NCBI GenBank assembly: GCA_016302095.1
Contig: JAEDOE010000015.1
Span: forward strand, 1-11,770
DNA from: Anaerovibrio sp.
GTDB taxonomy: Bacteria > Bacillota > Negativicutes > Selenomonadales > Selenomonadaceae
Direction of reading: 5' to 3'
DNA length: 11,770 nt
Shown: positions 1-7,077 of the stretch, piece by piece
How the letters are laid out: each line of letters begins with the position of its first letter
Numbering within the stretch: the first letter of the stretch is position 1
Made by a program: the position numbers and the translations under genes
Notes under the pieces: generated by a model
Databases searched by the model: none
The model's input: the letters and a program-made list of their open reading frames with translations, nothing else
What the model was told of the DNA's origin: nothing

Positions 1-1
1 C

Positions 2-448
2 CACATCCTCATCCCTGCCATGCCTGACCTGCCCACCAACAAGTCCCGGGAAAACTTTTTCAGCAGTCTCTGGGGCAAGGGCAACATATACTGCAAGGAG
101 TACGGAGGCACTGCCGAGGATGCTTTCCGCCTGGCCTCGTATTTCAAGAAGCAGAAGAAGGAGGACAGAGGAGCCCGAATCCTGATGAGCCACAACATGG
201 CAAAGCCTGTGGAGAAAAAGCAGGAGATACGCTTTGCCGAATGTTACAGCCTGGACATAAACGTGCCTGCCGGGTATGAGGTAGTGAGGGAAGTGAGCTA
301 TCAGTGCTACACTCAGGAAGGTTTTCCCTGCCAACATGTAGTTCTCCAGAAGTCTGCCTCCCTGGCTGCATCGCTGCGGCGCCGGTACTCAGTTCCTCGT
401 GGGCAATATACCAGGCCGGCACAAGACAGCCGGAGGAAAAGACCATGA
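2..448 (+). CDS. Probable rolling-circle (HUH-type) replication protein, C-terminal part
   Basis: The reading frame is open from the first bases (codon 1 is CAC, His) to TGA at 446-448, so the 5' end lies outside the window. The visible 148 residues start with HILIPAMPDLP, which resembles the second half of an HUH metal-binding motif followed by its hydrophobic strand. A segment LASYFKKQ follows, with a Tyr-x-x-Lys arrangement like the nicking tyrosine motif of rolling-circle initiators. Next comes RILMSHNMAKP, resembling the conserved Ser-Arg/His-Asn-Leu-x-x-Pro segment that follows the catalytic core in phage Rep (ORF2/G2P-like) proteins. The tail is basic (SRRKRP). Such proteins nick one strand at an origin to start replication. 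The assignment rests on motif resemblance; the first half of the domain is not visible. The next gene starts in the ATGA overlap at its stop, so the two are probably co-translated. Confidence 0.55.
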   Translation, partial: HILIPAMPDLPTNKSRENFFSSLWGKGNIYCKEYGGTAEDAFRLASYFKKQKKEDRGARILMSHNMAKPVEKKQEIRFAECYSLDINVPAGYEVVREVSYQCYTQEGFPCQHVVLQKSASLAASLRRRYSVPRGQYTRPAQDSRRKRP

Positions 449-723
449 GCAGGAACGATGAAATAATCCATGCCTATAACATCTGTGCTCTTGTTCTGGC
501 GATACTTTATCCAAGGCCATTGTCTGCCGAAGAAGCATTTGCCAAAATGGACAATCCTCATCGTGAGACGGGAATGAGGGCTGAGGATGCGGAGATGTTG
601 CGCAGGGCTGGCAGCAGCTGGGCGGAAATAAAGGAGCTGCTTGGCATGAGGTATCCACATTCCGCTGTCCATCACCTGCGGAAGCATCGGAGAAACAAAA
701 AAATTCAAAAGCGACACCAGTGA
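445..723 (+). CDS. Small helix-turn-helix-like protein of unknown function
   Basis: This 92-residue protein starts at ATG 445, inside the stop of the upstream gene (ATGA overlap). A GGAGG site at 432-436 with 8-base spacing supports this start over an in-frame ATG at 304, which would lie deep in the upstream coding region. The N-terminal half (IIHAYNICALVLAILYP) is a hydrophobic helix. Residues 46-81 (AEDAEMLRRAGSSWAEIKELL, then HSAVHHLRKHR) read like a helix-turn-helix of the resolvase or sigma-region-4 type: a helix, a turn around G55-S58, then a second helix and a basic end. The C-terminus is strongly basic (KHRRNKKIQKRH). A DNA-binding or regulatory role at the early/late boundary is inference. 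I do not recognise a named family. It is the last gene before the terminator at 722-755. Confidence 0.7.
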   Translation: MSRNDEIIHAYNICALVLAILYPRPLSAEEAFAKMDNPHRETGMRAEDAEMLRRAGSSWAEIKELLGMRYPHSAVHHLRKHRRNKKIQKRHQ

Positions 724-755
724 CGGATTGCCATGGGATGGCATGCCGTCTTTTT
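722..755 (+). terminator. Intrinsic terminator closing the early operon
   Basis: GACGG (722-726) pairs with CCGTC (746-750), and TGCCAT (729-734) pairs with ATGGCA (738-743). The two arms are separated by a 2x2 mismatch (A727/T728 against T744/G745) and the loop is GGG (735-737). Five T residues follow at 751-755. The first base of the stem lies in the stop codon of the preceding gene. This separates the replication-side genes from the packaging operon. Confidence 0.8.
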
Positions 756-762
756 GGCTGGT

Positions 763-805
763 TTGGCAAAAAAGAACTAGAGCAAAAAATCCTCTGTGCT
801 AAACT
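763..805 (+). promoter_or_regulatory. Candidate late-operon promoter region
   Basis: Two overlapping sigma70-like possibilities lie between the terminator and the first downstream gene. One is TTGGCA (763-768) with 16-base spacing to AAAAAT (785-790). The other is an extended -10, TGC-TAAACT (797-805), without a good -35. AACTAG (775-780) and CTAGTT (804-809) are inverted copies 23 bases apart and could bracket an operator. No single element is decisive; many phage late promoters need an activator. Confidence 0.3.
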
Positions 806-861
806 AGTTACAGGGGCTGTTTTAAGCTGCCAGATACTGAAGCGGAAGGAGTGGCAGAGAT

Positions 862-990
862 GTGAAGCTGATAGAGTACTTGAGGCTCAGGAAGCTGTAT
901 CAGGAGCGCAAGGACAAGGGGAAGCCAGGCAGGAGGCATGGCCTGACGCCAGCTGCTTCCGTGCGCAGAAAAGGTACCCGCCCAAAATGA
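862..990 (+). CDS. Possible small basic protein of 42 residues
   Basis: GTG at 862 is preceded by AGGAG (847-851) at 10-base spacing and opens a 42-codon frame ending in TGA at 988-990. The product begins VKLIEYLRLRKLYQERK and continues GKPGRRHGLTPAASVRRK. It is an amphipathic helix followed by a very basic tail, with no cysteines or membrane segment. It is the only frame here with both a ribosome binding site and a plausible protein composition. A longer overlapping frame (720-1100) runs through the terminator and is less likely. The position just before the terminase genes is where phages often carry an HNH protein or other packaging helper, but no HNH residues are present. I cannot name it, and it may be non-coding leader. 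Confidence 0.4.
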   Translation: MKLIEYLRLRKLYQERKDKGKPGRRHGLTPAASVRRKGTRPK

Positions 991-1124
991 TTTTGCATCC
1001 CCCCGGCAGCGCAGGTACTCCCGGGCGGAAAGCGGAACACGGGTCTGCGAGTCCCGGCGGTTTCGTTTTTGAAAATCAAAAAAACAGGTTGACAATCTGA
1101 CAAACCAGCAAGGGAGAGGAGGAC
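991..1124 (+). other. Candidate packaging (cos) site and leader of the small terminase gene
   Basis: These 134 non-coding bases lie immediately before the small terminase gene. The left part is G/C-rich: six C at 999-1004, then two imperfect direct copies, TCCCGGGCGG (1019-1028) and TCCCGGCGG (1052-1060), flanking a spacer. The right part is A/T-rich with the inverted repeat at 1066-1082. In lambda-type phages the cohesive-end nicking site and the small-subunit binding sites lie next to the small terminase gene, and the terminase pair here is of that type. The call rests on position and composition; the nick sites cannot be read from the sequence alone. The terminase gene is served by GGGAG (1112-1116) at 8-base spacing, while AGGAGG (1117-1122) is only 2 bases from its ATG. 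Confidence 0.4.
1066..1082. repeat. Perfect 7-bp inverted repeat in the pre-terminase region
   Basis: TTTTTGA (1066-1072) and TCAAAAA (1076-1082) are exact inverted copies with a three-base AAA centre. The A/T tracts suggest bent DNA or a protein site such as a host bending protein or small-terminase site. It is too A/T-rich and lacks a G/C stem, so an intrinsic terminator is unlikely. Confidence 0.5.
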
Positions 1125-1655
1125 ATGCCGGATGAAACGAGCAACAAAAAAACGCGCGTGCGCGTCATAGAAGAAAATAAGTTCATTTTCTCCACATCCG
1201 ATACGTGCGAATTTTTCCAAATTTCCCGGGAAAGTTTGTCAAACTGGGAGAAAAAGGGTGCGCCGAAGGCTGGCCGGGGAAAATGGGACATAAAAGCCCT
1301 GGTTGAGTGGAAATTTTCCGGCAAGCACACCGAAAGCCCGGAAACCCGCAAGCTGAGGGCTGAGGCGGATTTGAAAGAGGCCAAGGCCGCCCAGGAGAAG
1401 ATAAAGCTGGGTGTTACCAAGGAGGAATACATACCCGCCTATGAGGTTCAGGGCGAACTGGCCAGGCTGCTGGCAAATGTCAAGAAATCCCTGCTGGCTA
1501 TGGGGCACAATATCGCTTCCGACCTGGCAGGGCTGGGGCAGGAAACTGCCGCAGTTGCCAAAAACGAGGTTGACAAACGCATAAACGAGGCACTTTTAGA
1601 ACTGTCCGAGGGGAGGCTTTACCGTGGCAGCAGGAAGAAAAAAGCAAAAAAATGA
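1125..1655 (+). CDS. Terminase small subunit, Nu1-like
   Basis: This 176-residue protein is the DNA-recognition subunit of the packaging motor. It recognises the cos site and recruits the large subunit. Residues about 21-62 form a winged helix-turn-helix: FSTSDTCEFFQISRESLSNW is the helix-turn-helix, and GAPKAGRGKWDIKALVEW is the wing and following helix, the usual MerR/Nu1 pattern. Residues about 73-97 (TRKLRAEADLKEAKAAQEKIK) form a charged coiled coil as in Nu1-type dimers. A helical region and a lysine-rich tail (RGSRKKKAKK) follow. Lambda Nu1 has 181 residues, so the length fits. It overlaps the large subunit by 32 bases, typical of a translationally coupled pair. Confidence 0.88.
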   Translation: MPDETSNKKTRVRVIEENKFIFSTSDTCEFFQISRESLSNWEKKGAPKAGRGKWDIKALVEWKFSGKHTESPETRKLRAEADLKEAKAAQEKIKLGVTKEEYIPAYEVQGELARLLANVKKSLLAMGHNIASDLAGLGQETAAVAKNEVDKRINEALLELSEGRLYRGSRKKKAKK

Positions 1656-3441
1656 GCTGAACTACCCTGCCTGGATAGCAAATGCCCTGAAAGTGCTGAA
1701 ACCGCCTGAAAAGCTGACTGTTTCCCAGTGGGCAGACAAATACCGCATCCTGTCAGAGCTGGATTCGGCATCCCCCGGACACTGGCGAACCAGCAAGACA
1801 CCATACCTGAAAAAGGTCATGGATGCCTTCAATGACGGATTTATCCGGGATATTACATTTTGCGCTGGTACTCAGCTGGGCAAAACCAGCGCGGAGCAAA
1901 ACATGATAGGCTATGCCGTGTCCCAGGAACCCGGACCTATGCTGATTGTCTATCCTTCCAAGGAACTGGCCAAGTTTACCAGCGAAAAAAGACTGCAACC
2001 CCTCATCCGGCTCAGCCCTGATCTGTGCCAGCATTTTGATGAGCGGGGCAGCAAGGACTTGGAGCTGACTTTTGACAACATGTACATCGCCCTGACTGGC
2101 GCCAACAGCCCCTCCGATTTGTCCAGCCGCCCGGTGCGCTATGTATTTTTTGACGAAATAGACAAATTCCCAAAGTGGTCCGGGGCAGAGGCAGGCCCCC
2201 TGGAGCTGGCTGCGGAGCGTACCAAGACATTTTACAACTACAAGATAGTCAAAGTGTCTACACCAACCCTGAAAAACGGCAACATCTGGCAGAGCTGGGA
2301 AAGTGCAGATGTGCAGTACAAGTTTTTTGTTCCCTGCCCTCACTGCGGTGAAATGCAGGAGCTGGAGTTCAGGCAGATAAAATGGCCGGAGTCAGCTGAC
2401 GAATCAGAGGCTAGAATGGCTGCATATTACGAGTGCAGGCACTGCCACCAGCTCATAGACGACCGCCACAAGCCTGGTATGCTTCGGGGTGGTACATGGA
2501 AGGGAGAAGCCAAAAAGAAAGGCAGTGCCCACAAGGTAGCCTTTCACCTGAACTCTATCTATTCTCCCTGGCTGTCCTTTGGTGATGTGGCAGCCAAATT
2601 CCTGGCTAGCAAGGATGAACCTGCCCTGCTGATGAACTTTATTAATTCATGGCTGGCGGAGCCCTGGGAAGACAAAAGCAGCCGTATGCAGTCTGATATT
2701 GTCATGGAAAAGGCGCTGCCTTACGACCGGGGCAGGATGCCACCGGCGGCACAGCTATTGACAGCTGGTGTGGATGTGCAGCTGGATCATTTCTGGTATG
2801 CAGTCCGGGCATGGGGCCCGCACATGACCAGCTGGCTGGTGGACTGGGGCAGGCTTGAGACCTGGGCGGATATTGAAACCGTGGTGAACCGCAATTATGC
2901 AGACACAAATGGGGAAATCCACAATGTCAATCTGTGCTGCATTGACTCCGGCTACAATACTGACGAAGTCTATACCTTCTGCGCCCACAATATGGATGTG
3001 ATGGTTCCCACCAAGGGTGCCAGCAGGCCACTGAAATCACGTTACAGTGTTTCCGTGCTGGATAAGCAGGCTGGCTTTGGCCTCAGGCTCTACGAAATGG
3101 ACACCAACCAGCTGAAAAATTTTATCGCCTCCCGCATGGGCATCGCTCCGGGAGAGCGGGGCAGCTGGAATGTGTACAGGGATATAGAGCGTGAATATGC
3201 CGATCAGATTTGTTCCGAGCAAAAGGTGGAAAAGAAGGATAAAAAAGGTCATGTGTCAGTAGTCTGGGAGAAAATCAGCAGCCATGCACAGAACCATCTG
3301 CTTGACTGCGAAACCAATAACGCCCTTGCGGCAGAAATCCTGGGTGTCAGGTATCTGCTGGATCCTGAGGAGCAGGAAAAAGAGCCCGAGCAGGATGAAG
3401 AAGAAAGCGACTGGCTGGGGGTGAAGGATGATTATATCTAA
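1624..3441 (+). CDS. Terminase large subunit, GpA family (ATPase and nuclease)
   Basis: This 605-residue packaging motor pumps DNA into the prohead and cuts concatemers. It starts at GTG 1624 with GGAGG at 1612-1616 (7-base spacing). The ATPase domain has a Walker A-like loop, AGTQLGKTS, with K87, and a Walker B, YVFFDEID, with D177 and E178. VSTPT at 211-215 is the coupling motif. Two Cys-x-x-Cys pairs (C238/C241 and C271/C274) look like a zinc knuckle. The C-terminal nuclease shows acidic residues in strand contexts: D384 (GVDVQ), D441 (CIDSG) and D561 (HLLDCE). The final 28 residues are very acidic, a feature that in other terminases contacts the portal. Lambda gpA has 641 residues. The domains look complete. 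Confidence 0.95.
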   Translation: MAAGRKKQKNELNYPAWIANALKVLKPPEKLTVSQWADKYRILSELDSASPGHWRTSKTPYLKKVMDAFNDGFIRDITFCAGTQLGKTSAEQNMIGYAVSQEPGPMLIVYPSKELAKFTSEKRLQPLIRLSPDLCQHFDERGSKDLELTFDNMYIALTGANSPSDLSSRPVRYVFFDEIDKFPKWSGAEAGPLELAAERTKTFYNYKIVKVSTPTLKNGNIWQSWESADVQYKFFVPCPHCGEMQELEFRQIKWPESADESEARMAAYYECRHCHQLIDDRHKPGMLRGGTWKGEAKKKGSAHKVAFHLNSIYSPWLSFGDVAAKFLASKDEPALLMNFINSWLAEPWEDKSSRMQSDIVMEKALPYDRGRMPPAAQLLTAGVDVQLDHFWYAVRAWGPHMTSWLVDWGRLETWADIETVVNRNYADTNGEIHNVNLCCIDSGYNTDEVYTFCAHNMDVMVPTKGASRPLKSRYSVSVLDKQAGFGLRLYEMDTNQLKNFIASRMGIAPGERGSWNVYRDIEREYADQICSEQKVEKKDKKGHVSVVWEKISSHAQNHLLDCETNNALAAEILGVRYLLDPEEQEKEPEQDEEESDWLGVKDDYI

Positions 3442-3480
3442 AAAGTGCCAGCCGGATGCAGTGAAAGGAGGTGAGACGGC

Positions 3481-3684
3481 TTGGAAAGTTTGGAAATTCA
3501 GCTGGAAAGGGTGCAAAAGGCTATTGCAGCCATTGAAAGCGGGGCTCAGTCATATCAGATTGCCAATCGCAAGATTACCAGGGGCGACCTGGCTACCCTT
3601 TACGCCAGGGAAAGGAGCCTGAAAAGCGAAATTGCCCGGGCGGACGGCGGTGATTTGTACTTTGCCGAGCTGGGACGGCTATGA
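3481..3684 (+). CDS. Head-tail joining protein, gpW-like
   Basis: This 67-residue protein lies between the large terminase and portal genes, exactly where lambda W lies between A and B. The start is TTG 3481, chosen because AAGGAGGTGA (3465-3474) is a near-perfect ribosome binding site at suitable spacing and no ATG lies in frame nearby. The sequence is helix (LEIQLERVQKAIAAIESG), then a short turn or strand (QSYQIANRKI), then helix (TRGDLATLYARERSLKSEIAR), which is the gpW fold order. It ends with an ATGA overlap with the portal gene. gpW-type proteins plug the filled head and form part of the connector to the tail. The identification rests on size, helix pattern and position more than on invariant residues. 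Confidence 0.8.
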   Translation: MESLEIQLERVQKAIAAIESGAQSYQIANRKITRGDLATLYARERSLKSEIARADGGDLYFAELGRL

Positions 3685-5192
3685 TTAAGATTTTGGAGCG
3701 TGCTATTGCCGCTATTTCGCCCCAGTGGGCTTGCAATCGCGCCTTTTACGCGGAAAACCTGCGCGCCTATGAGGCTGGCGAGGTGACGCGGTTTAACGAT
3801 GGATGGATGCCTGTAAACCAGGATACGGAAAACAGCGACAGAACCCAGCGGGACCTGGTAAAAGCCCGTGCCAGATACCTGGAAGATAACAGCGATATTG
3901 CTAACGGAGCTATCGGCGGCATCGTGCGCAACGTTGTGGGCACCGGCATCAAGCTGCAGGCCAGAACCAGGGACGAAGTGCTCAACAAGCAGATTGAGAA
4001 GCTGTGGCGCGAGTGGTGCCGGGCGGAAAACTGCGATATTACGGGACAGCAGACCTTTGAGGAACTTCAGACCATGCTGCTGAGGCGCAAAATCGTCGAT
4101 GGGGAGATATTGGTCAAGAAGGTTATCCGCAGGGGCAAAAAATTCCCCCTGTGCCTGCAGGTCATCAAAAGCGACCTCCTGAGCCAGACGATGCTGACAG
4201 CACCCAAAACCAACAACGTGATACGCTCTGGCGTGGAGCTGGATGCGCACCTGAAGCCCCTGGCCTACTGGGTGAACAAGAAAAGCCCTGACGGCTATAT
4301 AGAATACGACCCGGACAGAATACCTGCCAGCCAGATGATACACCTGTGGCTGCGCAGCAAGCCCGATCAAATCAGGGGCATGTCGGACCTGACACCAATC
4401 ATAAAAAGGCTGAAGGACACCCAGGATTATCTTGACGCGGAAACCATCGCTGCCAAGATAGCAGCCTGCTTCTCCGTGTTCATCACGACTCAGACGGGAG
4501 CTCCGGGCATGGTGGGCAGAGTGGGGACGGCAAAGGACCCGGAGAAAAAGAAGCTGCAGAGTATCCGCCCCGGCATGATCAAATACCTGGCTCCCGGCGA
4601 GAGCGTATCCACCGCAAATCCGTCACGCAGTATTGCCAGCGCAAAGGATTATGTGGCCATACAGGAAAGGCTGGCAGGTGCCGGCATGGGTATCTCCTAT
4701 GAGCTCATGAGCAGGGATTTCAATAATTCCAGTTTTTCAGCAGCCCGGCAGGGGATGCTGGAGGACCGCAAGACATTCGAGCCTATTCAGGCTTTCATGT
4801 CCGAGCATCTCTGCATGCCGATTTACCGGGAGTGGATGGATACCTGCGTGCTTGCCGGGCTTCTGGACATTCCGGACTATTTTGCCAACAAGGAAGAGTA
4901 CCAGCTGGCAGAATGGGTGGCACCGGGATGGGCATGGATTGACCCTCAGAAGGAGGTCAGCGCCGATATTGCTGCCATCCAGAACGGTGGCAAGACCATG
5001 AGCCAGTGGTGCGCGGAACGTGGCTATGACTGGCGGGAACAGCTGGAGCAGATGGCACTGGAGAAAAAGACTGCCGAAGAAATGGGGCTCACGTTGTCCA
5101 TCCATACCCCGATTAATGTGCAGGCGGCCTTATCAAACCACCCCGGCAAGGGAAGCGATAAAAACGAGGAGGCAGACAATGAACAGGAATAA
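3681..5192 (+). CDS. Portal protein, lambda gpB family
   Basis: This 503-residue protein forms the dodecameric ring at one capsid vertex through which DNA passes and on which the terminase docks. Lambda-portal hallmarks appear in order: an N-terminal RTQRDLVKARARYLEDNS and NVVGTGIKLQ region (55-93), DGEILVKKVIRRG (140-152), RGMSDLTPIIKRLKDTQDYLDAE (about 232-254), the FNNSSFSAARQGMLEDRKTF stretch (347-366), and PGWAWIDPQKEVSAD (415-429). Lambda gpB has 533 residues, so this one is complete. The last 20 residues are charged and low in complexity (KGSDKNEEADNEQE). The gene begins in the stop codon of the gpW-like gene and overlaps the capsid fusion gene by 14 bases. Confidence 0.94.
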   Translation: MIKILERAIAAISPQWACNRAFYAENLRAYEAGEVTRFNDGWMPVNQDTENSDRTQRDLVKARARYLEDNSDIANGAIGGIVRNVVGTGIKLQARTRDEVLNKQIEKLWREWCRAENCDITGQQTFEELQTMLLRRKIVDGEILVKKVIRRGKKFPLCLQVIKSDLLSQTMLTAPKTNNVIRSGVELDAHLKPLAYWVNKKSPDGYIEYDPDRIPASQMIHLWLRSKPDQIRGMSDLTPIIKRLKDTQDYLDAETIAAKIAACFSVFITTQTGAPGMVGRVGTAKDPEKKKLQSIRPGMIKYLAPGESVSTANPSRSIASAKDYVAIQERLAGAGMGISYELMSRDFNNSSFSAARQGMLEDRKTFEPIQAFMSEHLCMPIYREWMDTCVLAGLLDIPDYFANKEEYQLAEWVAPGWAWIDPQKEVSADIAAIQNGGKTMSQWCAERGYDWREQLEQMALEKKTAEEMGLTLSIHTPINVQAALSNHPGKGSDKNEEADNEQE

Positions 5193-7059
5193 GAACGAGC
5201 CCATGACACGTTACTGGCCAGGGGCTATTACCTGCCGCAAGGCAGGAGAAGGGCAGGAGGAAAGCCGTCAGGCGGTGCTGTCCCTGTCCAGCGAGGAACC
5301 GTGCAAGCGATGGTTCGGCAACGAAATTCTTTGCCATGATGCAGGTGCCATCAATCTGGCAAGGCTCAAGGAAATCGGCGTGGTGCTGTTCAACCACAAC
5401 ACGAACGAGCCAATCGGCAGGGTGCTGTCGGTGGAGCTGGATGAGAGCCAGCGCAAGCTGCGTGCCGTTGTTGAGTTTGATGATGACGAGGACAGCGACA
5501 GGATATACCGCAAGGTAAAAAGTGGCACGCTAAAAGGCGTATCCGTTGGCTACAGGGTAGATGTCTGGGAGGATATAGAAGCTGGAGCTGTCAGCTCCAA
5601 TGGCAGATTTACAGGGCCCTGCTCTGTGGCTATCAGGTGGGAGCCTTTTGAGCTTTCCATCGTATCAGTCCCGGCTGATCCGACCGTAGGCATAGGGAGA
5701 AGCTTCCAGATGCAGGAAAACAAAGAGAATGGAGATGAAGACATGGAAAATAAAAAGCAGGAGGCAGAGCCGATGGACGGCACTGCGGAAAAAATCGAAG
5801 ATACCCATGACGATGCAGCCCGTCAGGCAGGCATCCAGGCAGAGCGGAAGCGCGTGCAGGAGATTGGCGACCTCTGCCGTCAGTTTGATGTTGAGCCGGA
5901 GGAGTTTATCCGCGATGGCAGCAGCATCGAAGACGTCAGGGCAGCAGTGCTTGACAGGCTGGCCGGCCAGAGAAAGCCCCAGCAGATTTCTGTTCAGGCT
6001 GATGAAATGGACAAGTTCAGGGCAGCGGCAACAGATGGCCTTTCCCTCCGCGCCGGCCTTGCTGTAGAGAACGCAGCTGCCGGTGCTGCTGAGTTCCGGG
6101 GAAAGAATATGCTTCGCCTGGCTGCTGAGTGCATTGAGCGCGAGTCCGGCAGGAATACCAGGGGCATGGATGACATGGAGCTGGTGAGGGCAGCCCTGAC
6201 GGGCACAGGCGCATTTCCGGGCATCCTGTCCAACGTGGCCAACAAGAGCATGATGCAGGCCTATCAGACTGCTCCGACCACCTATCAGCTGTGGACTGCC
6301 AAGGGCAGCAATACCGACTTTAAGGAAGCCGTGCGCTATCGCCTTGGGGAAGCTGATGAGCTGGTAAAGGTGAACGAAAATGGCGAATTTACAGCTGGCA
6401 CGGTAACTGAGGGCTCCGCCAGGGCATCTATCGCCACTTATGGCCGCACCTTCGGGCTTACCCGACAGGCCATCATCAATGATGATATGGGAGCCCTGAG
6501 GAATTTGCCTAACATCTACGGCGCAGCGGCAAAGCGCATGGTCAACAAGATGGTGTACAAGCTGCTGACGGATAACCCGGTGATTGAGGGCAAGAAGCTC
6601 TTTACCACCGAACGCAACAACCTGAACAACTCCACTGACCTGACAGTAGCAGGCCTGGGCGCCATGAAGGCAAATATGGCAAAGCAGACCAATATCGGCG
6701 GCAAGGAAAAGCTGAATATACAGCCGGCCTTCCTGATTGTGCCTGTGGAGCTGGAAGTGCAGGCGGCCCAGCTGATTAACTCCGTTGTGGATCCGTCCAA
6801 GAATAATGCCGCCGTGAACCCGTTTGCCAACAGGCTGGGTGTTATCAGCGACCCTGAGCTGGCAGATCCAGGTGCTTTCTACATGGCAGCAGCTGCCGGT
6901 TATGCGCCGACTATCGAAGTAACCACCCTCAACGGCGTGGATGCGCCTGTCATGGAGAGTGCCGTGCAGTTTGATACCCTGGGCATCAAGTGGCGCATTT
7001 ACCTCGATGTAGGCGTGAACCTGCTTGATTTCCGTGGTATTCAGAAGGCTGTGAAGTAA
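5179..7059 (+). CDS. Prohead protease, scaffold and major capsid protein in one chain
   Basis: ATG 5179 has GGAGG at 5168-5172 (6-base spacing), giving 626 residues. The open frame extends further upstream inside the portal gene but has no support there. Residues about 60-175 are an HK97-type (S78) prohead protease. H73 in VVLFNHN and S122 in GTLKGVSVGY are the expected catalytic pair, and WEPFELSIVSVPADP (154-168) is the family's closing strand motif. Residues about 180-275 are highly charged and helical (scaffold or delta-like). From about 276 onward is the major capsid protein, with an HK97-fold N-arm and DFKEAVRYRLGEADEL, TYGRTFGLTRQAIINDDMG and a C-terminal KWRIYLDVGVNLLDFRG. The capsid part resembles Mu gpT-like and other fusion capsids. 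Such fusions are known in tailed phages. The scaffold must be released by the attached protease in the prohead. Confidence 0.92.
   Translation: MNRNKNEPMTRYWPGAITCRKAGEGQEESRQAVLSLSSEEPCKRWFGNEILCHDAGAINLARLKEIGVVLFNHNTNEPIGRVLSVELDESQRKLRAVVEFDDDEDSDRIYRKVKSGTLKGVSVGYRVDVWEDIEAGAVSSNGRFTGPCSVAIRWEPFELSIVSVPADPTVGIGRSFQMQENKENGDEDMENKKQEAEPMDGTAEKIEDTHDDAARQAGIQAERKRVQEIGDLCRQFDVEPEEFIRDGSSIEDVRAAVLDRLAGQRKPQQISVQADEMDKFRAAATDGLSLRAGLAVENAAAGAAEFRGKNMLRLAAECIERESGRNTRGMDDMELVRAALTGTGAFPGILSNVANKSMMQAYQTAPTTYQLWTAKGSNTDFKEAVRYRLGEADELVKVNENGEFTAGTVTEGSARASIATYGRTFGLTRQAIINDDMGALRNLPNIYGAAAKRMVNKMVYKLLTDNPVIEGKKLFTTERNNLNNSTDLTVAGLGAMKANMAKQTNIGGKEKLNIQPAFLIVPVELEVQAAQLINSVVDPSKNNAAVNPFANRLGVISDPELADPGAFYMAAAAGYAPTIEVTTLNGVDAPVMESAVQFDTLGIKWRIYLDVGVNLLDFRGIQKAVK
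5731..7059 (+). promoter_or_regulatory. Candidate internal translation start within the protease-capsid fusion
   Basis: GGAG at 5731-5734 stands 8 bases before an in-frame ATG at 5743 (codon 189). The ATG lies exactly at the boundary between the protease domain (last recognisable motif at about residue 174) and the charged scaffold region. Initiation there would give a 438-residue scaffold-capsid protein without protease. In lambda, the scaffold Nu3 is made in this way from a start inside the protease gene C. It would solve the problem that a capsid needs hundreds of capsid subunits but few protease copies. That this start is used is inference. Confidence 0.45.
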
Positions 7060-7077
7060 CAAGAGGAGGAATGTATT

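Noticed and set aside
304..444. An upstream in-frame ATG that would lengthen the 92-residue protein
   Set aside because: It lies deep inside the replication-protein frame without a ribosome binding site, whereas ATG 445 has GGAGG at 8-base spacing and an ATGA coupling overlap.
1089..1094. TTGACA resembling a -35 box before the small terminase gene
   Set aside because: No -10-like hexamer lies at 16-18 bases; that position is G-rich and overlaps the ribosome binding site.
720..1100. A 126-codon plus-strand frame starting inside the stop of the 445-723 gene
   Set aside because: It begins inside the terminator hairpin, lacks a ribosome binding site and runs through the G/C-rich repeats. Its protein has no plausible composition. 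The shorter frame at 862-990 is more likely if anything is coding here.
3600..4370. A 256-codon minus-strand frame opposite the portal gene
   Set aside because: It lies opposite conserved portal motifs, and no independent coding signs were seen.
5020..5178. An upstream extension of the protease-capsid frame into the portal gene
   Set aside because: The extension overlaps the conserved portal C-terminus and has no ribosome binding site. ATG 5179 has a strong one.
5665..7062. A 465-codon open frame on the minus strand opposite the capsid gene
   Set aside because: It has the same codon-aligned antisense phase and the same cause. The sense strand encodes a clear capsid protein.
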